DNA of 64,000 bases from PXAP01 sp964421595 (GCA_964421595.1 CAYQXY010000021.1:1-64000), one strand, 5' to 3'; numbered from the stretch's first letter, positions 34,524-43,952 are shown. The notes: generated by a model not told the origin, from the letters alone. Program-made: numbers and translations.

Positions 34524-35474
34524 ATGAGAGTTTTTTTGATAATTGCTTCTCTGTTATGTGTGTTCGGGGCATCATTGCCGGGAGCATATAGATCAGGTGA
34601 TCCTGTTAAAGACAGCCTCAGCTACCAGCCGGAAAACATTTTTCCTCCGGTTCAGGAAACTTTGGGTGAAAACTCTTCATTGCTATGGCAGATAAGTGGT
34701 AACGGACTTGAAGAACCTTCCTATCTTTTCGGGACACTGCACCTGATATGCCCCGAAAGGTTTAGCTTTCCTGTTGAATGGATGTACTATTTCTACAATA
34801 CCAGCCGGTTGGTTCTTGAGCTGGACCTTTCAGATAGCCGGCTAGCTCAGGAATTCCAGGAAGGTATGTTCATGACCGACGGGAATTCGATAGAAGGCCT
34901 GCTTGATACACAAGACCTTCAGATACTGGCTGACTTCCTTGCCGATAGTGTTGACCTTGATATTACACATACCCGCAGGATAATGCCAATGCTTTTATCG
35001 GCATTTTTATATCCCCATATGCTCCGGTGTCAGCCGGAAAGTTATGATTACTATTTAACTGGCATAGCTCTCCAGAATGATTATGAGATCAGGGCTCTTG
35101 AAACGGTTTCCGATCAGCTTTCATTTTTCCGGGCAATACCATATAAAGAACAGGCCTCTTTACTAATGGAAATGATCAGCAAATATGAAGAGACAAGAGA
35201 GTTATACAATAATATGGTTGACCTTTATCTTGAACATGACTTATATGGTTTGTTTCGATTGGTGATGGATGAATCAATGGGGATCCCGGAATTTGATAAA
35301 ATATTTCTGGCCGAAAGAAATGTTGCCTGGATGGAGCACCTTGTAGGTAATATTAATGAAACACCTTCATTTATTGCAGTAGGTGCCGGGCATCTGCCAG
35401 GTGAACAAGGATTGATTAAGTTGCTGGAAGCTGAAGGATATCATCTTGAACCTGTGTTTCCTGATCATAAATGA
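34524..35474 (+). CDS. TraB/GumN family protein
   Basis: The 316-residue protein has an N-terminal signal (about residues 3-20), then the TraB/GumN motifs: YLFGTLHLICPERF near residue 70 (GTxH) and AVGAGHLPGEQGLIKLLEAEGY near the C terminus (GxxH). The family is thought to be related to Tiki metalloproteases. The GxxH and GTxH histidines and conserved Glu residues are present, but no substrate is known. Residues 10-43 align without gaps with the N terminus of the next gene product (14 of 34 identical). The two genes are 246 bases apart on the same strand. Confidence 0.88.
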   Translation: MRVFLIIASLLCVFGASLPGAYRSGDPVKDSLSYQPENIFPPVQETLGENSSLLWQISGNGLEEPSYLFGTLHLICPERFSFPVEWMYYFYNTSRLVLELDLSDSRLAQEFQEGMFMTDGNSIEGLLDTQDLQILADFLADSVDLDITHTRRIMPMLLSAFLYPHMLRCQPESYDYYLTGIALQNDYEIRALETVSDQLSFFRAIPYKEQASLLMEMISKYEETRELYNNMVDLYLEHDLYGLFRLVMDESMGIPEFDKIFLAERNVAWMEHLVGNINETPSFIAVGAGHLPGEQGLIKLLEAEGYHLEPVFPDHK

Positions 35475-35720
35475 TATCATAAGCTGGTATATCAGCCGTG
35501 GAAGAAATAAAACCGGGATCAGGGAAGTCTTATTGACCTTTGATCATTAGTGTTGCGTTATTAAATTTACGACTTCCGAATATGTCAGTAAATTAATGTT
35601 TAAAGAGTAATGTGCTTTTTTGATTTCAAAAATAATTAAGATTGTTTTATCTCTTAATCAACTGATTATAAGGCGTCAACCTGTACTTAAAGTGATGGTT
35701 TGTTAAATTGGAATAAAATT

Positions 35721-36803
35721 ATGGGAAAGAGGGTCCTGTCAGTTATCATAGCCATAATATGCCTGTTTGGCTCACCATTGCTGGGAGCATATTTGTCAGG
35801 CAAACCTTTGGGAGAATATCTCTGCTTCCCACCAGTCAGTGTTTTTTCATCGGTTAACCCGGCACCATTTTCATGGGTCGCATTCATCTTAATTCTCATC
35901 CTTATAATTGCTGTGATGACACCATTTTTAATCAGGGTTCTTACATCACAGAAAAAAACAGAGATTAACCAGCCGGAAAAACACCGCTTCCCGGGATGGG
36001 GATGGGCCGGCCTTATAATACTAATCGCAGGATGGATCCTTGCCTGGACCAGGTTTCCCTGGTTCAGTGATTACCAGACCCATACCTTTACAGTTCCCTG
36101 GATAGGATATATCATCCTCATCAATGCGATCACCTACATGCGAAGTGGCAGGTCAATGATCACCCATCACGCCGGTTACCTTGCAGCTCTGTTTCTTTTC
36201 AGTGCAGTTTTCTGGTGGTACTTTGAATTCCTCAATCAATTTGTCAGAAACTGGTATTATGTTAATGAAGAGACACTCACCAATAGAGAATACTTTCTTT
36301 TTGCAACCTTACCATTTGCTACAGTATTACCGGCGGTGACAGGTACACGCGATCTGCTCAGCACATTTCCGCATCTTAGCGCCGGACTTGATGATTTTAT
36401 CAGGGTAAGGATAAGACAACCCAGCCGGACGGGTTTAGTTGGGGGAATAGCTGCTGTACTGGGACTTGCACTGATCGGGGTATGGCCTGACCACATGTTT
36501 CCCATGTTGTGGATCGGACCACTGGTGTTGCTGGCAGCAATTGTGCTGGTTTTAAGGGGTGGAGGAGTGATGGCCGACCTGGAAAGGGGAGACTGGCGGA
36601 ATATCTACCTGCTGGCACTGGCTGCCCTGGTATGCGGATTTTTTTGGGAAATGTGGAATCATTTCAGCTTAACCCGCTGGGAATATTCGGTTCCCCTGGT
36701 TGACAGGTTTCATATTTTTGCAATGCCCTTGCTGGGCTATGCCGGTTATCTTCCTTTTGGCCTCCAGTGCGGACTGGCTGCCTGGCTTGTCAAAAAATCC
36801 TGA
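35721..36803 (+). CDS. Polytopic membrane protein of unknown function
   Basis: The 360-residue protein has about nine hydrophobic segments. A first segment with the leader LFGSPLLGAYLSGKPLGEYL (residues 15-34) is followed by membrane spans near 60, 100, 135 and 165, and several more to the C terminus. Trp and Pro are frequent near the spans (WFSDYQTHTFTVPWIGY, FFWEMWNHFSLTRWEY). I do not recognise a named family. The ATG at 35721 is chosen; a frame seven codons longer would use TTG. The leader matches that of the upstream TraB/GumN protein. It is followed 113 bases later by an S9 peptidase on the same strand. Confidence 0.7.
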   Translation: MGKRVLSVIIAIICLFGSPLLGAYLSGKPLGEYLCFPPVSVFSSVNPAPFSWVAFILILILIIAVMTPFLIRVLTSQKKTEINQPEKHRFPGWGWAGLIILIAGWILAWTRFPWFSDYQTHTFTVPWIGYIILINAITYMRSGRSMITHHAGYLAALFLFSAVFWWYFEFLNQFVRNWYYVNEETLTNREYFLFATLPFATVLPAVTGTRDLLSTFPHLSAGLDDFIRVRIRQPSRTGLVGGIAAVLGLALIGVWPDHMFPMLWIGPLVLLAAIVLVLRGGGVMADLERGDWRNIYLLALAALVCGFFWEMWNHFSLTRWEYSVPLVDRFHIFAMPLLGYAGYLPFGLQCGLAAWLVKKS

Positions 36804-36916
36804 TCGTAAAATAGTCACACAGGCAACACGAACTTTAATTATATTTTTATTTGTATATTGTCAGAGAATAAAAGATCCATGAACAATTTCTATCACCATT
36901 TTAATCACTTCCAGAT

Positions 36917-38959
36917 ATGACAAATATTTTAGGGTTTATAATTTTATTGCTTATGTCAACTTCTGTTTCCTTTTCAAATGAGTCAGCTTCAGGTGAAGAA
37001 AGGTTGCTTTCAGCCGGGGTTACCTGGAAAATGAAAAGAATCGGCTCACCTGTAATTTCACCTGACGGCAAATGGGTAGTTGCGCCTGTAACACGCTATA
37101 ATACTGATGACGATAAAAGCCATACTGACCTTTGGCTGTTTTCACCTGATGGCTCAATTGAAAGACAACTTACAATTACCGGCTTTGCAGATGGTCAGCC
37201 GGTATTTAGTCCTGATGGCTCAAAACTTGCATTTGTAAGTCGCCGCGATGATGATGATGCCTCCCAGATCTATCTTCTTCCTATTAACGAGCCTGGTGAA
37301 GCTATACGCCTGACGGAAATACCCACCGGGGTAAGTGCGCCTAAATGGGCAGGTGATTATATTTATTTCATTAGCAGCGTATGGCCTGAGATGAACCGTG
37401 ACGAGATGAAAGAAAAGATTAAAAGAAATAAAGAATCCAAAATGTCTGCCCGCACATGGAATTTATTGCCTTATTCTCACTGGGACCAGTGGCTGGATGA
37501 AGAACGGCAGGCACATCTGTTCAGAATCCCTTCCAAAGGTGGTGATACAGAAGACATTACCATGCAAACCGGATGGGAATTACCAAGGTCAGCACAGGGT
37601 TCTTCCAGTTATGATGTTTCTGCCGACGGACAATTCGTGGCCTTCACGGCCGACAGCAAGCGTGACGGAGTAGATCCCAACCTGGATATATTCCTTGTCA
37701 GGGCAGGAAGTTCAGAAGCAATTAACATTACTGAAGAGAACGAAGCTACAGATGGTGGTCCGCTATTCAGCCCCGATAACCGCTACCTTGCATATACAAG
37801 GCAGGAGATCAAAGGATTCTATGCTGATACAAGAAGGCTGGTGCTTCATGACCTTAAAACCGGAGTTCAAAGGGTGATAGCCGGTGACTGGGACAGGTCG
37901 GCCGACGGACTGGTATGGATTTCTGATGCATCGGGCCTGTATGGAGCAATTGATGATGCAGGAACAAGCAGAATCTACCATATTGATATAAATAAACCAG
38001 GAGTAAGTGAAGTTACGGGTGAGACAAGTTTTTCAGGACTTTCAATATCAGGCAACGGCACTCTCGTGGCCGTCAACCAGAGTTTTCTCTATCCTCCGCG
38101 AATTGTTGTTGTGAACACTTCCAGTGGCAATGCAAGAAGAATTGATACATTTAATGACACTGTTCTGTCTGATGTAGACATGGGCACTTATGAATCGGTT
38201 ACCTATAAGGGTTCAGAAGGCCGCGATATACAGATGTGGGTTCATTATCCTCCCGGTTTTGACAGGAATAAAAAATATCCGCTCTTTTTACTTATCCACG
38301 GGGGGCCACATAGCGCAATAACAGATGGATTCCATTTCCGGTGGAATGCACAGACATTTGCTTCATGGGGATATGTTACGGCATGGACTAATTTTCACGG
38401 ATCTTCGGGTTTCGGACAGGATTTTGCCGATGCAATAAACCCCGACTGGATCACCAGGCCTTATGATGATATAATCAATGCGGCCGACTGGTTTGCAGGT
38501 CAGTCATGGATAGATGAAAACAGGATGGTTGCAGGAGGTGGCAGTTACGGAGGTTATATGTCAAGTATACTGCTGGGAAGGGAACATCCTTTCAAGACCC
38601 TGATTATACATGCTGCCGTCTATAACCTTTACAGCCAGATGGCAAGTGATTTTGCTGTCCATTCAACCAGATTCGGCGATTACTGGGATGATCCGTCCAT
38701 ATACAGGGAGCTTTCACCGCATTATTATGCAGGGAACTTTAATACACCGGCGCTTATCATTCACGGACAACTGGACTACAGGGTGCCTGTCGGACAGGGC
38801 TTTGAATTGTTCCGCACTTTACAGCACCGCGGTGTTGATTCACGGTTGATTTACTTCCCGGATGAAAACCACTGGATACTGAAGCCAAATAATTCCATAT
38901 ACTGGTATTCACAGGTAAGGGAATGGATTGAAAAATATGCAGCCCCGGGAGGGATGTAA
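36917..38959 (+). CDS. S9 family peptidase (dipeptidyl-peptidase 5-like)
   Basis: The 680-residue exported protein has a signal peptide (about residues 1-19), an N-terminal PD40-type beta-propeller (repeats such as SPDGKWVV and FSPDGSKLAFVSR) and a C-terminal alpha/beta hydrolase domain. The catalytic triad is Ser543 in GGGSYGGY, Asp620 in GQLDYRVPV and His652 in DENHWI. Length and organisation fit dipeptidyl peptidase 5 and acylaminoacyl peptidase relatives that release dipeptides in the periplasm of proteolytic Bacteroidota. With the 962-residue S9 enzyme, the subtilisin at 39-41 kb and pepA, the window suggests peptide use. Downstream gene is convergent. Confidence 0.93.
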   Translation: MTNILGFIILLLMSTSVSFSNESASGEERLLSAGVTWKMKRIGSPVISPDGKWVVAPVTRYNTDDDKSHTDLWLFSPDGSIERQLTITGFADGQPVFSPDGSKLAFVSRRDDDDASQIYLLPINEPGEAIRLTEIPTGVSAPKWAGDYIYFISSVWPEMNRDEMKEKIKRNKESKMSARTWNLLPYSHWDQWLDEERQAHLFRIPSKGGDTEDITMQTGWELPRSAQGSSSYDVSADGQFVAFTADSKRDGVDPNLDIFLVRAGSSEAINITEENEATDGGPLFSPDNRYLAYTRQEIKGFYADTRRLVLHDLKTGVQRVIAGDWDRSADGLVWISDASGLYGAIDDAGTSRIYHIDINKPGVSEVTGETSFSGLSISGNGTLVAVNQSFLYPPRIVVVNTSSGNARRIDTFNDTVLSDVDMGTYESVTYKGSEGRDIQMWVHYPPGFDRNKKYPLFLLIHGGPHSAITDGFHFRWNAQTFASWGYVTAWTNFHGSSGFGQDFADAINPDWITRPYDDIINAADWFAGQSWIDENRMVAGGGSYGGYMSSILLGREHPFKTLIIHAAVYNLYSQMASDFAVHSTRFGDYWDDPSIYRELSPHYYAGNFNTPALIIHGQLDYRVPVGQGFELFRTLQHRGVDSRLIYFPDENHWILKPNNSIYWYSQVREWIEKYAAPGGM

Positions 38960-39148
38960 ATTGTCAGTTCAATGTACCAGCCTGGAAACACTTAAAATCC
39001 CGGCAGGGCAGCTTGAGTTGATTGTTTACCACGTCAGAACCGGGGAGGTTAATATAAACCTGTCTTGAATTCAGGACTAATACGTTTGATATTAGTAGAA
39101 ACAGGTATATCTGTGCCCTCCAAGAGCTTACATTCTATGGGACGCCGG

Positions 39149-40939
39149 CTAATCGAGGTTTAACCTCTGGTTATTTTCTGATGGGGTTTCACCGATGACA
39201 ATATCCTTACTAATTTTCAGTGGCCCGCTCCCCGGCTTATTAATTGTGAAAGTAAGTGTGCCTTCACTCATCGAACTTTCAAGATTTGCTGAAGCTCCGC
39301 TTCCTGTATATGGTGAGATCAGGTATCCTGGACTAAAGGTCCAGTTTATCATGGCATTGGATGGGATCCAGCCAAGAGAAAAGGTATTGTTGGATGTTCG
39401 TATAATCGACGGTCCGGTATGTTGATAAACCTCATACAGTGCCTGATATGCATTGAGACGGCCGGCCCCGGCCCAATCTGTCTCTCCATAAGAGGTTGCC
39501 GATTTAATAAGTATATCTCTGACTTGCTTTTCGGTAAGTTCAGGATTCATTGATAGAATGAGGGCGGCAACACCTGAAACCTGAGGCGCCGCAGCTGATG
39601 TTCCGTCAAAATTCCGGTAATACCTTCCGTCAGCTACATATCCGTAAGGCTCATGCCGGTCAATGGTTAGTATATTAAGAACTCTCCTGTCTTTTCTGTC
39701 ACCTGAAGGGGCAACAATATCAACTCGTTTGCTTTTAGGTGTATATCTTGCCGGTTGATCACGGTTTGTAACTGCACCAACTGTAAGCACTCCGGGTACA
39801 TTCCCCGGAAAACTAACTTCCCCGCCATAAGTGTTACCAGCCGATTTCACAACAAGAGTGCCCTTTCCATTTCTGCCCAATGTCATTGCGCGCTGAAGAG
39901 CCTGTGCAATATTGTCGAAATACCCGGACCAGCCCCAGCTCAGGTTAATTATATCAGCCCCCCTGACCCATGCAGTGTCAAATGCAGCAGCCTGATCGGA
40001 TACCCTTGCTCCTTCTATCCTGACAGACATTAACCTTACATTAGGCGCTACTCCCATTACTCCCGTTGCACTATGGTTGGCTGCAATTATGCCGGCAACC
40101 GCCTGTCCGTGAAAATCGCCTTTCCTGGGTAATCCATTATTGGATTTGTCAGCAGCATTATACCCTTCAATTAATTGACCTTCATAAAAATTCTCATGCG
40201 GATCAACACCTTCATCAACCACTGCAACTATAATATCGGAACTCCCGGTTGTTATGTCCCAGGCCGGAACAATATTTATATCCAGACCGGCAATTCCTCC
40301 ACCCTGACCGGTATTGTGGAGATACCACTGGTCACGGAAATAAATTGATGGAATTGATTCCCTGATGATACTCACATGAAAATCGGGCAAAGACCATTCT
40401 GTAAGCCCCTCGATATAATAAATGTTAGCTACTTCCAGTGTACTTAATTCTGATGTCTCTGTCAGCCTTAGCATATATTCATTTTCCAGGCCTTCACCAA
40501 GAATTTCAACAGAATACTTTTCGTTTATTGCCCTGATCTGATCGGGGGTAACATCTTCGGAAAACTGGACATTGAAGACATCAGTCATTATATAATGCAT
40601 TGTATCACCTGATCCGTCAGTCTTATAATATCCCTGAAAGTTTCGCAAAATATCAAACTCTTTTTTAATCTCTGCCAGGTTTTCATCAATCATGGCTGAT
40701 TGCTCCAACTGGAGCCAGAATATACCCCTCTCAGGTATCAGGTGCTCTTTTATACTGACCATCTCATGATTGCCAATCTTCGCCCTGAACTTTAATGAAT
40801 CTTCTGCCTTAACCTGCACTGACAACCAGTTTGTTGCCTTGCTCAGATAATGCTTTTCATTGTTTGAATAATAAAAATCCTGTCCGAAAGCAGCGAATGA
40901 TAAAACAAATACAAAAAAAACAGAAATTAAAATTTTCAA
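39149..40939 (-). CDS. Secreted subtilisin-like serine protease (S8)
   Basis: The 596-residue protein has a signal peptide (ending near AFGQ, residue 20), a pro-region of about 200 residues and a catalytic domain. The triad is Asp242 (AVVDEGVDP), His277 (GDFHGQAVAG) and Ser448 (GTSAAAPQVSG). A short beta-rich C-terminal domain of about 90 residues follows; I see no type IX secretion sorting domain. The start codon must be TTG (40937-40939): only non-start codons lie between it and the upstream in-frame stop, and the following signal sequence is complete. It probably acts in the periplasm or at the surface. It is convergent with the second S9 gene. Confidence 0.9.
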   Translation of the reverse strand: MKILISVFFVFVLSFAAFGQDFYYSNNEKHYLSKATNWLSVQVKAEDSLKFRAKIGNHEMVSIKEHLIPERGIFWLQLEQSAMIDENLAEIKKEFDILRNFQGYYKTDGSGDTMHYIMTDVFNVQFSEDVTPDQIRAINEKYSVEILGEGLENEYMLRLTETSELSTLEVANIYYIEGLTEWSLPDFHVSIIRESIPSIYFRDQWYLHNTGQGGGIAGLDINIVPAWDITTGSSDIIVAVVDEGVDPHENFYEGQLIEGYNAADKSNNGLPRKGDFHGQAVAGIIAANHSATGVMGVAPNVRLMSVRIEGARVSDQAAAFDTAWVRGADIINLSWGWSGYFDNIAQALQRAMTLGRNGKGTLVVKSAGNTYGGEVSFPGNVPGVLTVGAVTNRDQPARYTPKSKRVDIVAPSGDRKDRRVLNILTIDRHEPYGYVADGRYYRNFDGTSAAAPQVSGVAALILSMNPELTEKQVRDILIKSATSYGETDWAGAGRLNAYQALYEVYQHTGPSIIRTSNNTFSLGWIPSNAMINWTFSPGYLISPYTGSGASANLESSMSEGTLTFTINKPGSGPLKISKDIVIGETPSENNQRLNLD

Positions 40940-41214
40940 TTTTCCTGAGAGTATTAATCGTATTTAGCTATATTTAACGGTCCTTCTTATCACTCACCGT
41001 AGAGCATAATTCCACCGGTTCGGAGTTCAATTCATCGAACAACCTCCGTCTTGATAATTATGAAATAATTTGTCTGGGAATTAATGAACAATACCTGAAC
41101 CCCTGTTATTTAGGTGAATGGGGCCTTATGTATCAATCAAAACCGTGGCAATATAATGCATAAGTATTTAGAATGCAACCATATTTTCATAAAATGTGCA
41201 CATTTTTGCTTAAT

Positions 41215-41670
41215 CTAAATAGGCATAAAATTACCTGGATCAGATAACCCGGGATTTACAATATTGGGAGTTGTTTTCCTCTGCGTGGTAGGCATAACGG
41301 TGGCCTTATCAGGGCGCAGGTCAAGCAGAGCTTTAATATTTCCCCTGGCCTTTCTGACAGCGTTATTCTGTAAAAGCTCACCTGCTTCGTAAAAAAGCAT
41401 AACGGCAACACCTTCGGCGTATTCTCCAATTATAAAGGCACCAATTGTTGCAACAGACATGAGGAAAAACTCATTCGCAAAATCAAATTTGGCAATCTCT
41501 TTTAAAGCACGCAAAATTACCGGTCCACCAACAATTATATAGGCAAAAAAATACCAGATAATCCTGATTTGGTTTGTGAAAAACTCAACATTAAAAAAGG
41601 TCAGGACAAGTCCCGCAACCAATAAAATGGCACTAATAATCGCCGGACCATATTCATTTTTAATATTCAT
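41215..41670 (-). pseudogene. Truncated heavy-metal P1B-type ATPase
   Basis: The first about 125 of 151 residues match the N-terminal membrane part of Zn/Cd/Co-type P1B ATPases of Bacteroidota: YGPAIISAILLVAGLVLTFF, FANEFFLMSVATIGAFIIGE and AVMLFYEAGELLQNNAVRKA followed by NIKALLDLRPDKATV. After that the sequence changes to an unrelated tail (about 25 residues) and stops. The transmembrane CPC metal site, the DKTGT phosphorylation site and the nucleotide domain (about 500 residues) are missing, and I saw none of them in the downstream 250 bases. It cannot transport metal. The deletion joint probably lies near 41290. Confidence 0.8.
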
Positions 41671-41975
41671 CCGAATTTACAGTGAGTGACATCCATACTT
41701 TTACAGTATAAAAAATCAGCCTAAATTTAACCAAAGGATAATAATTAATATACTAATAGCTAAATTTGTTCATAATTAAACAAACTCAACCTGTTCAGTT
41801 CACCTGCTGACTTAATGCTGAACTTATTGCAATACACTCGAAAGCCATACATCGGTATTATCCCTTCAAGTGGCTTTCACAGAATTTTGCAAATTTGTAA
41901 TGTCAGGTAATTATACCTTTTAAGGCTCAATTATCCTGAGGGGGAATGAACAGGTTGCTAATATGATAAATAAAT
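41671..41975. other. Non-coding region upstream of the MetB-like gene
   Basis: A TAAATTTG box (41761-41768) fits the -7 consensus but has no -33 partner and is 210 bases from the start. An inverted repeat GAAAGCCA (41840-41847) / TGGCTTTC (41871-41878) may form a leader hairpin. I do not see the conserved core of a SAM-I riboswitch. Confidence 0.35.
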
Positions 41976-43112
41976 ATGAAGTTCAACACTAAAGTTATCC
42001 ACGCCGGTCAGGAACCTGATAAAAGTACTGGAGCAGTTGTCCCCCCTGTTTATCTGACCTCTACATATATGCAAACCGAAGTAGACGGACATAAAGGATT
42101 TGAGTACAGCCGCACCGGCAATCCTACCAGGAAGGTTCTGGAAGATTGTCTTGCCGATCTTGAAAATGGCAGGTTCGGACTGGCATTTTCATCAGGGATG
42201 TCAGCTGAACATGCGGTCATGTCTACCTTCAGGCCCGGCGACCACATTATTGCCTGTGCCGATATGTATGGAGGCACTTACCGGTTGTTTGAGGATGTAT
42301 TTAAACCACTGGGATTTGAATTCAGTTACGTGGGGTGGGATCCTGGCGAATTTGAAAAGGAGATCAGGTCAAATACAAAGCTTATATGGATTGAATCGCC
42401 CACAAATCCACTGATCAGGCTTATTGACATAAAGGCAGTTGCAGAAATTGCCGAAAGTCGTAATATTAGGGTGGTAATGGATAATACTTTTGCAACTCCA
42501 TTCTTCCAGCAACCCCTGATTCTGGGAGCCGATCTTGTGATACACAGCACTACAAAGTATATCGGAGGTCATTCCGATCTTATAGGAGGAGCTGTTATAG
42601 TCAATGATGAAGAATGGTACAATAAAATAAAATTTTATCAGAATTCTATTGGAGCCATACCTGGTGCATTTGACTGCTGGCTGATGCTTCGCGGAATAAA
42701 AACACTCGGGATTCGAATGAAACAACATGAAGAAAATGCTTTGAGAATTGCCGAATTTCTTGAGGAACACCCCGCGGTATCGGAGGTATTTTATCCGGGA
42801 CTTGCATCAAGTCCTTTCAATGAACTGGGCCGGAGGCAGATGACAGGTTTTAGCGGCATGGTTTCATTTAAGCTTAAAGACGGGAACCTGGAAAAGGCAA
42901 ATAACTTCTTCAGAAAACTTAAAATTATATACCTCGCCGAAAGTCTCGGCGGAGTGGAATCTCTTATTAATTATCCTTCAATCATGACCCATGGCTCAGT
43001 GCCAGAAGAACAAAGAGTTGCAATCGGCATTACAGAAGACCTTATCAGATTCTCAGCCGGCATTGAAGATGTGGATGATCTGATTGCAGACCTGTCGCAG
43101 GCACTTTCCTGA
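41976..43112 (+). CDS. metB: PLP-dependent trans-sulfuration enzyme (cystathionine gamma-synthase/lyase family)
   Basis: The 378-residue protein is of the Cys/Met metabolism PLP family. Visible blocks are YSRTGNPTRKVLEDCLADLE, the PLP-binding SSGMSAEHAV, the aldimine Lys194 in HSTTKYIGGHSD and SLGGVESLINYPSIMTHGSVP near residue 325. Cystathionine gamma-synthase, gamma-lyase and methionine gamma-lyase share these. The choice of metB is tentative; cystathionine gamma-synthase or gamma-lyase (mccB/metB) are the most probable. The gene is transcribed alone, followed by two hairpins. Its flanks, a dead metal ATPase and a MazEF pair, are accessory in character, but the enzyme itself looks ordinary. 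Confidence 0.88.
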   Translation: MKFNTKVIHAGQEPDKSTGAVVPPVYLTSTYMQTEVDGHKGFEYSRTGNPTRKVLEDCLADLENGRFGLAFSSGMSAEHAVMSTFRPGDHIIACADMYGGTYRLFEDVFKPLGFEFSYVGWDPGEFEKEIRSNTKLIWIESPTNPLIRLIDIKAVAEIAESRNIRVVMDNTFATPFFQQPLILGADLVIHSTTKYIGGHSDLIGGAVIVNDEEWYNKIKFYQNSIGAIPGAFDCWLMLRGIKTLGIRMKQHEENALRIAEFLEEHPAVSEVFYPGLASSPFNELGRRQMTGFSGMVSFKLKDGNLEKANNFFRKLKIIYLAESLGGVESLINYPSIMTHGSVPEEQRVAIGITEDLIRFSAGIEDVDDLIADLSQALS

Positions 43113-43140
43113 AGGTTATACATTAACAATTTCTGAACCA

Positions 43141-43160
43141 CCTCCTTCTATAGAAGGAGG
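43141..43160. repeat. Perfect 20-base palindrome after metB
   Basis: CCTCCTTCTATAGAAGGAGG is fully self-complementary and lies 28 bases past the stop, just before the terminator hairpin. It could extend the terminator or be a leftover of a mobile-element end. Confidence 0.6.
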
Positions 43161-43174
43161 CTTCTAAGAACATT

Positions 43175-43200
43175 ACCACCACTAAAAGTGGTGGTTTTTT
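43175..43200 (+). terminator. Rho-independent terminator of metB
   Basis: ACCACCACT (43175-43183) pairs perfectly with AGTGGTGGT (43187-43195) across AAA, followed by TTTTT. A textbook terminator. Confidence 0.9.
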
Positions 43201-43389
43201 AAAATTAAATAAAAATAAAGTCTTGCCCGAGATAAAAATCAGGGTATAACCTTATAATCTGATGCATAAAGTCATCATATAACCTGACTTTCTATTTGTT
43301 TTTTGTAATGTTTAAGCCTAACGAACCGGGTAGCTATACGGAAAGTAGTGTGACCAATGCGGACTTTCCAATGCACGTGATGAACAAAT

Positions 43390-43710
43390 TCAGGGATCAA
43401 CAAAGGTTTCTTTTATTACCAGTCTTATTGATTCTATTTCGGCGTCTTTCAGCCTGCCAAAAGATTTTACCACTCGCTGCTTGTCAATAGTACGGATTTG
43501 ATCTATCACTAGCCATCCACTTTTATCGTCAACCTGAACTTTTATGCGGGTAGGATAGTTTTTTGACCTGCTTGTTACCGGGGCGACAATCAGCGTCCTT
43601 AAATGCCGGTTCATCTCATCGGGAGAGATAATTACACATGGTCTTGTTTTCCTTATCTCGCTACCCATTGCAGGGTCAAGGTTAACAAGCACAATTTGAT
43701 ATTGCTTCAT
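43390..43710 (-). CDS. mazF: MazF/PemK family toxin
   Basis: MazF-type toxins are sequence-specific endoribonucleases. The 106-residue protein has the SH3-like PemK fold signature: QIVLVNLDPAMGSEIRKTRP with the conserved Arg, and RTLIVAPVTSR with the Thr/Ser of the active site. I use the ATG at 43710, which shares one base with the mazE stop (TAATG), typical of coupled TA genes; another ATG two codons upstream would overlap by seven bases. The pair has no other partner. It sits between metB and the HMA gene in the accessory-looking block. Confidence 0.9.
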   Translation of the reverse strand: MKQYQIVLVNLDPAMGSEIRKTRPCVIISPDEMNRHLRTLIVAPVTSRSKNYPTRIKVQVDDKSGWLVIDQIRTIDKQRVVKSFGRLKDAEIESIRLVIKETFVDP

Positions 43711-43952
43711 TACCATTCGTCAGGATTCTCGTCGTCGAAAAGGTCTGGCATTATAAGTTTGTCTTCTCCCCTTTCATGCATCTCCTGAAAAGCTTCATCC
43801 CATCCTTTCCTGGTCTTCGGTTTGGGCTTGATAATAATATGATCCTCTTCAAGCACCAATTCAACTGTATCTTGAATTTCATACTTCTCCAGGATGGTCT
43901 TGCTTAACCTGATTCCCTTCGAATTCCCTATTTTTATAACAGACAAGTCCAT
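43710..43952 (-). CDS. mazE: AbrB/MazE family antitoxin
   Basis: The 80-residue protein has an N-terminal swapped-hairpin AbrB DNA-binding domain (SVIKIGNSKGIRLSKTIL, residues about 4-21) and an acidic C-terminal tail (PDLFDDENPDEW) that in MazE neutralises MazF. It precedes mazF with a one-base overlap. The ATG at 43952 is preferred because the domain begins there; an ATG four codons upstream (43964) is possible. Such antitoxins commonly repress their own operon. Confidence 0.88.
   Translation of the reverse strand: MDLSVIKIGNSKGIRLSKTILEKYEIQDTVELVLEEDHIIIKPKPKTRKGWDEAFQEMHERGEDKLIMPDLFDDENPDEW

Noticed and set aside
39149..39420. A type IX secretion sorting domain at the subtilisin C terminus
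   Set aside because: The final about 90 residues lack the usual conserved motifs, so no T9SS assignment is made.
41671..41975. A SAM riboswitch before the MetB-like gene
   Set aside because: An inverted repeat is present, but the conserved SAM-I core was not found.
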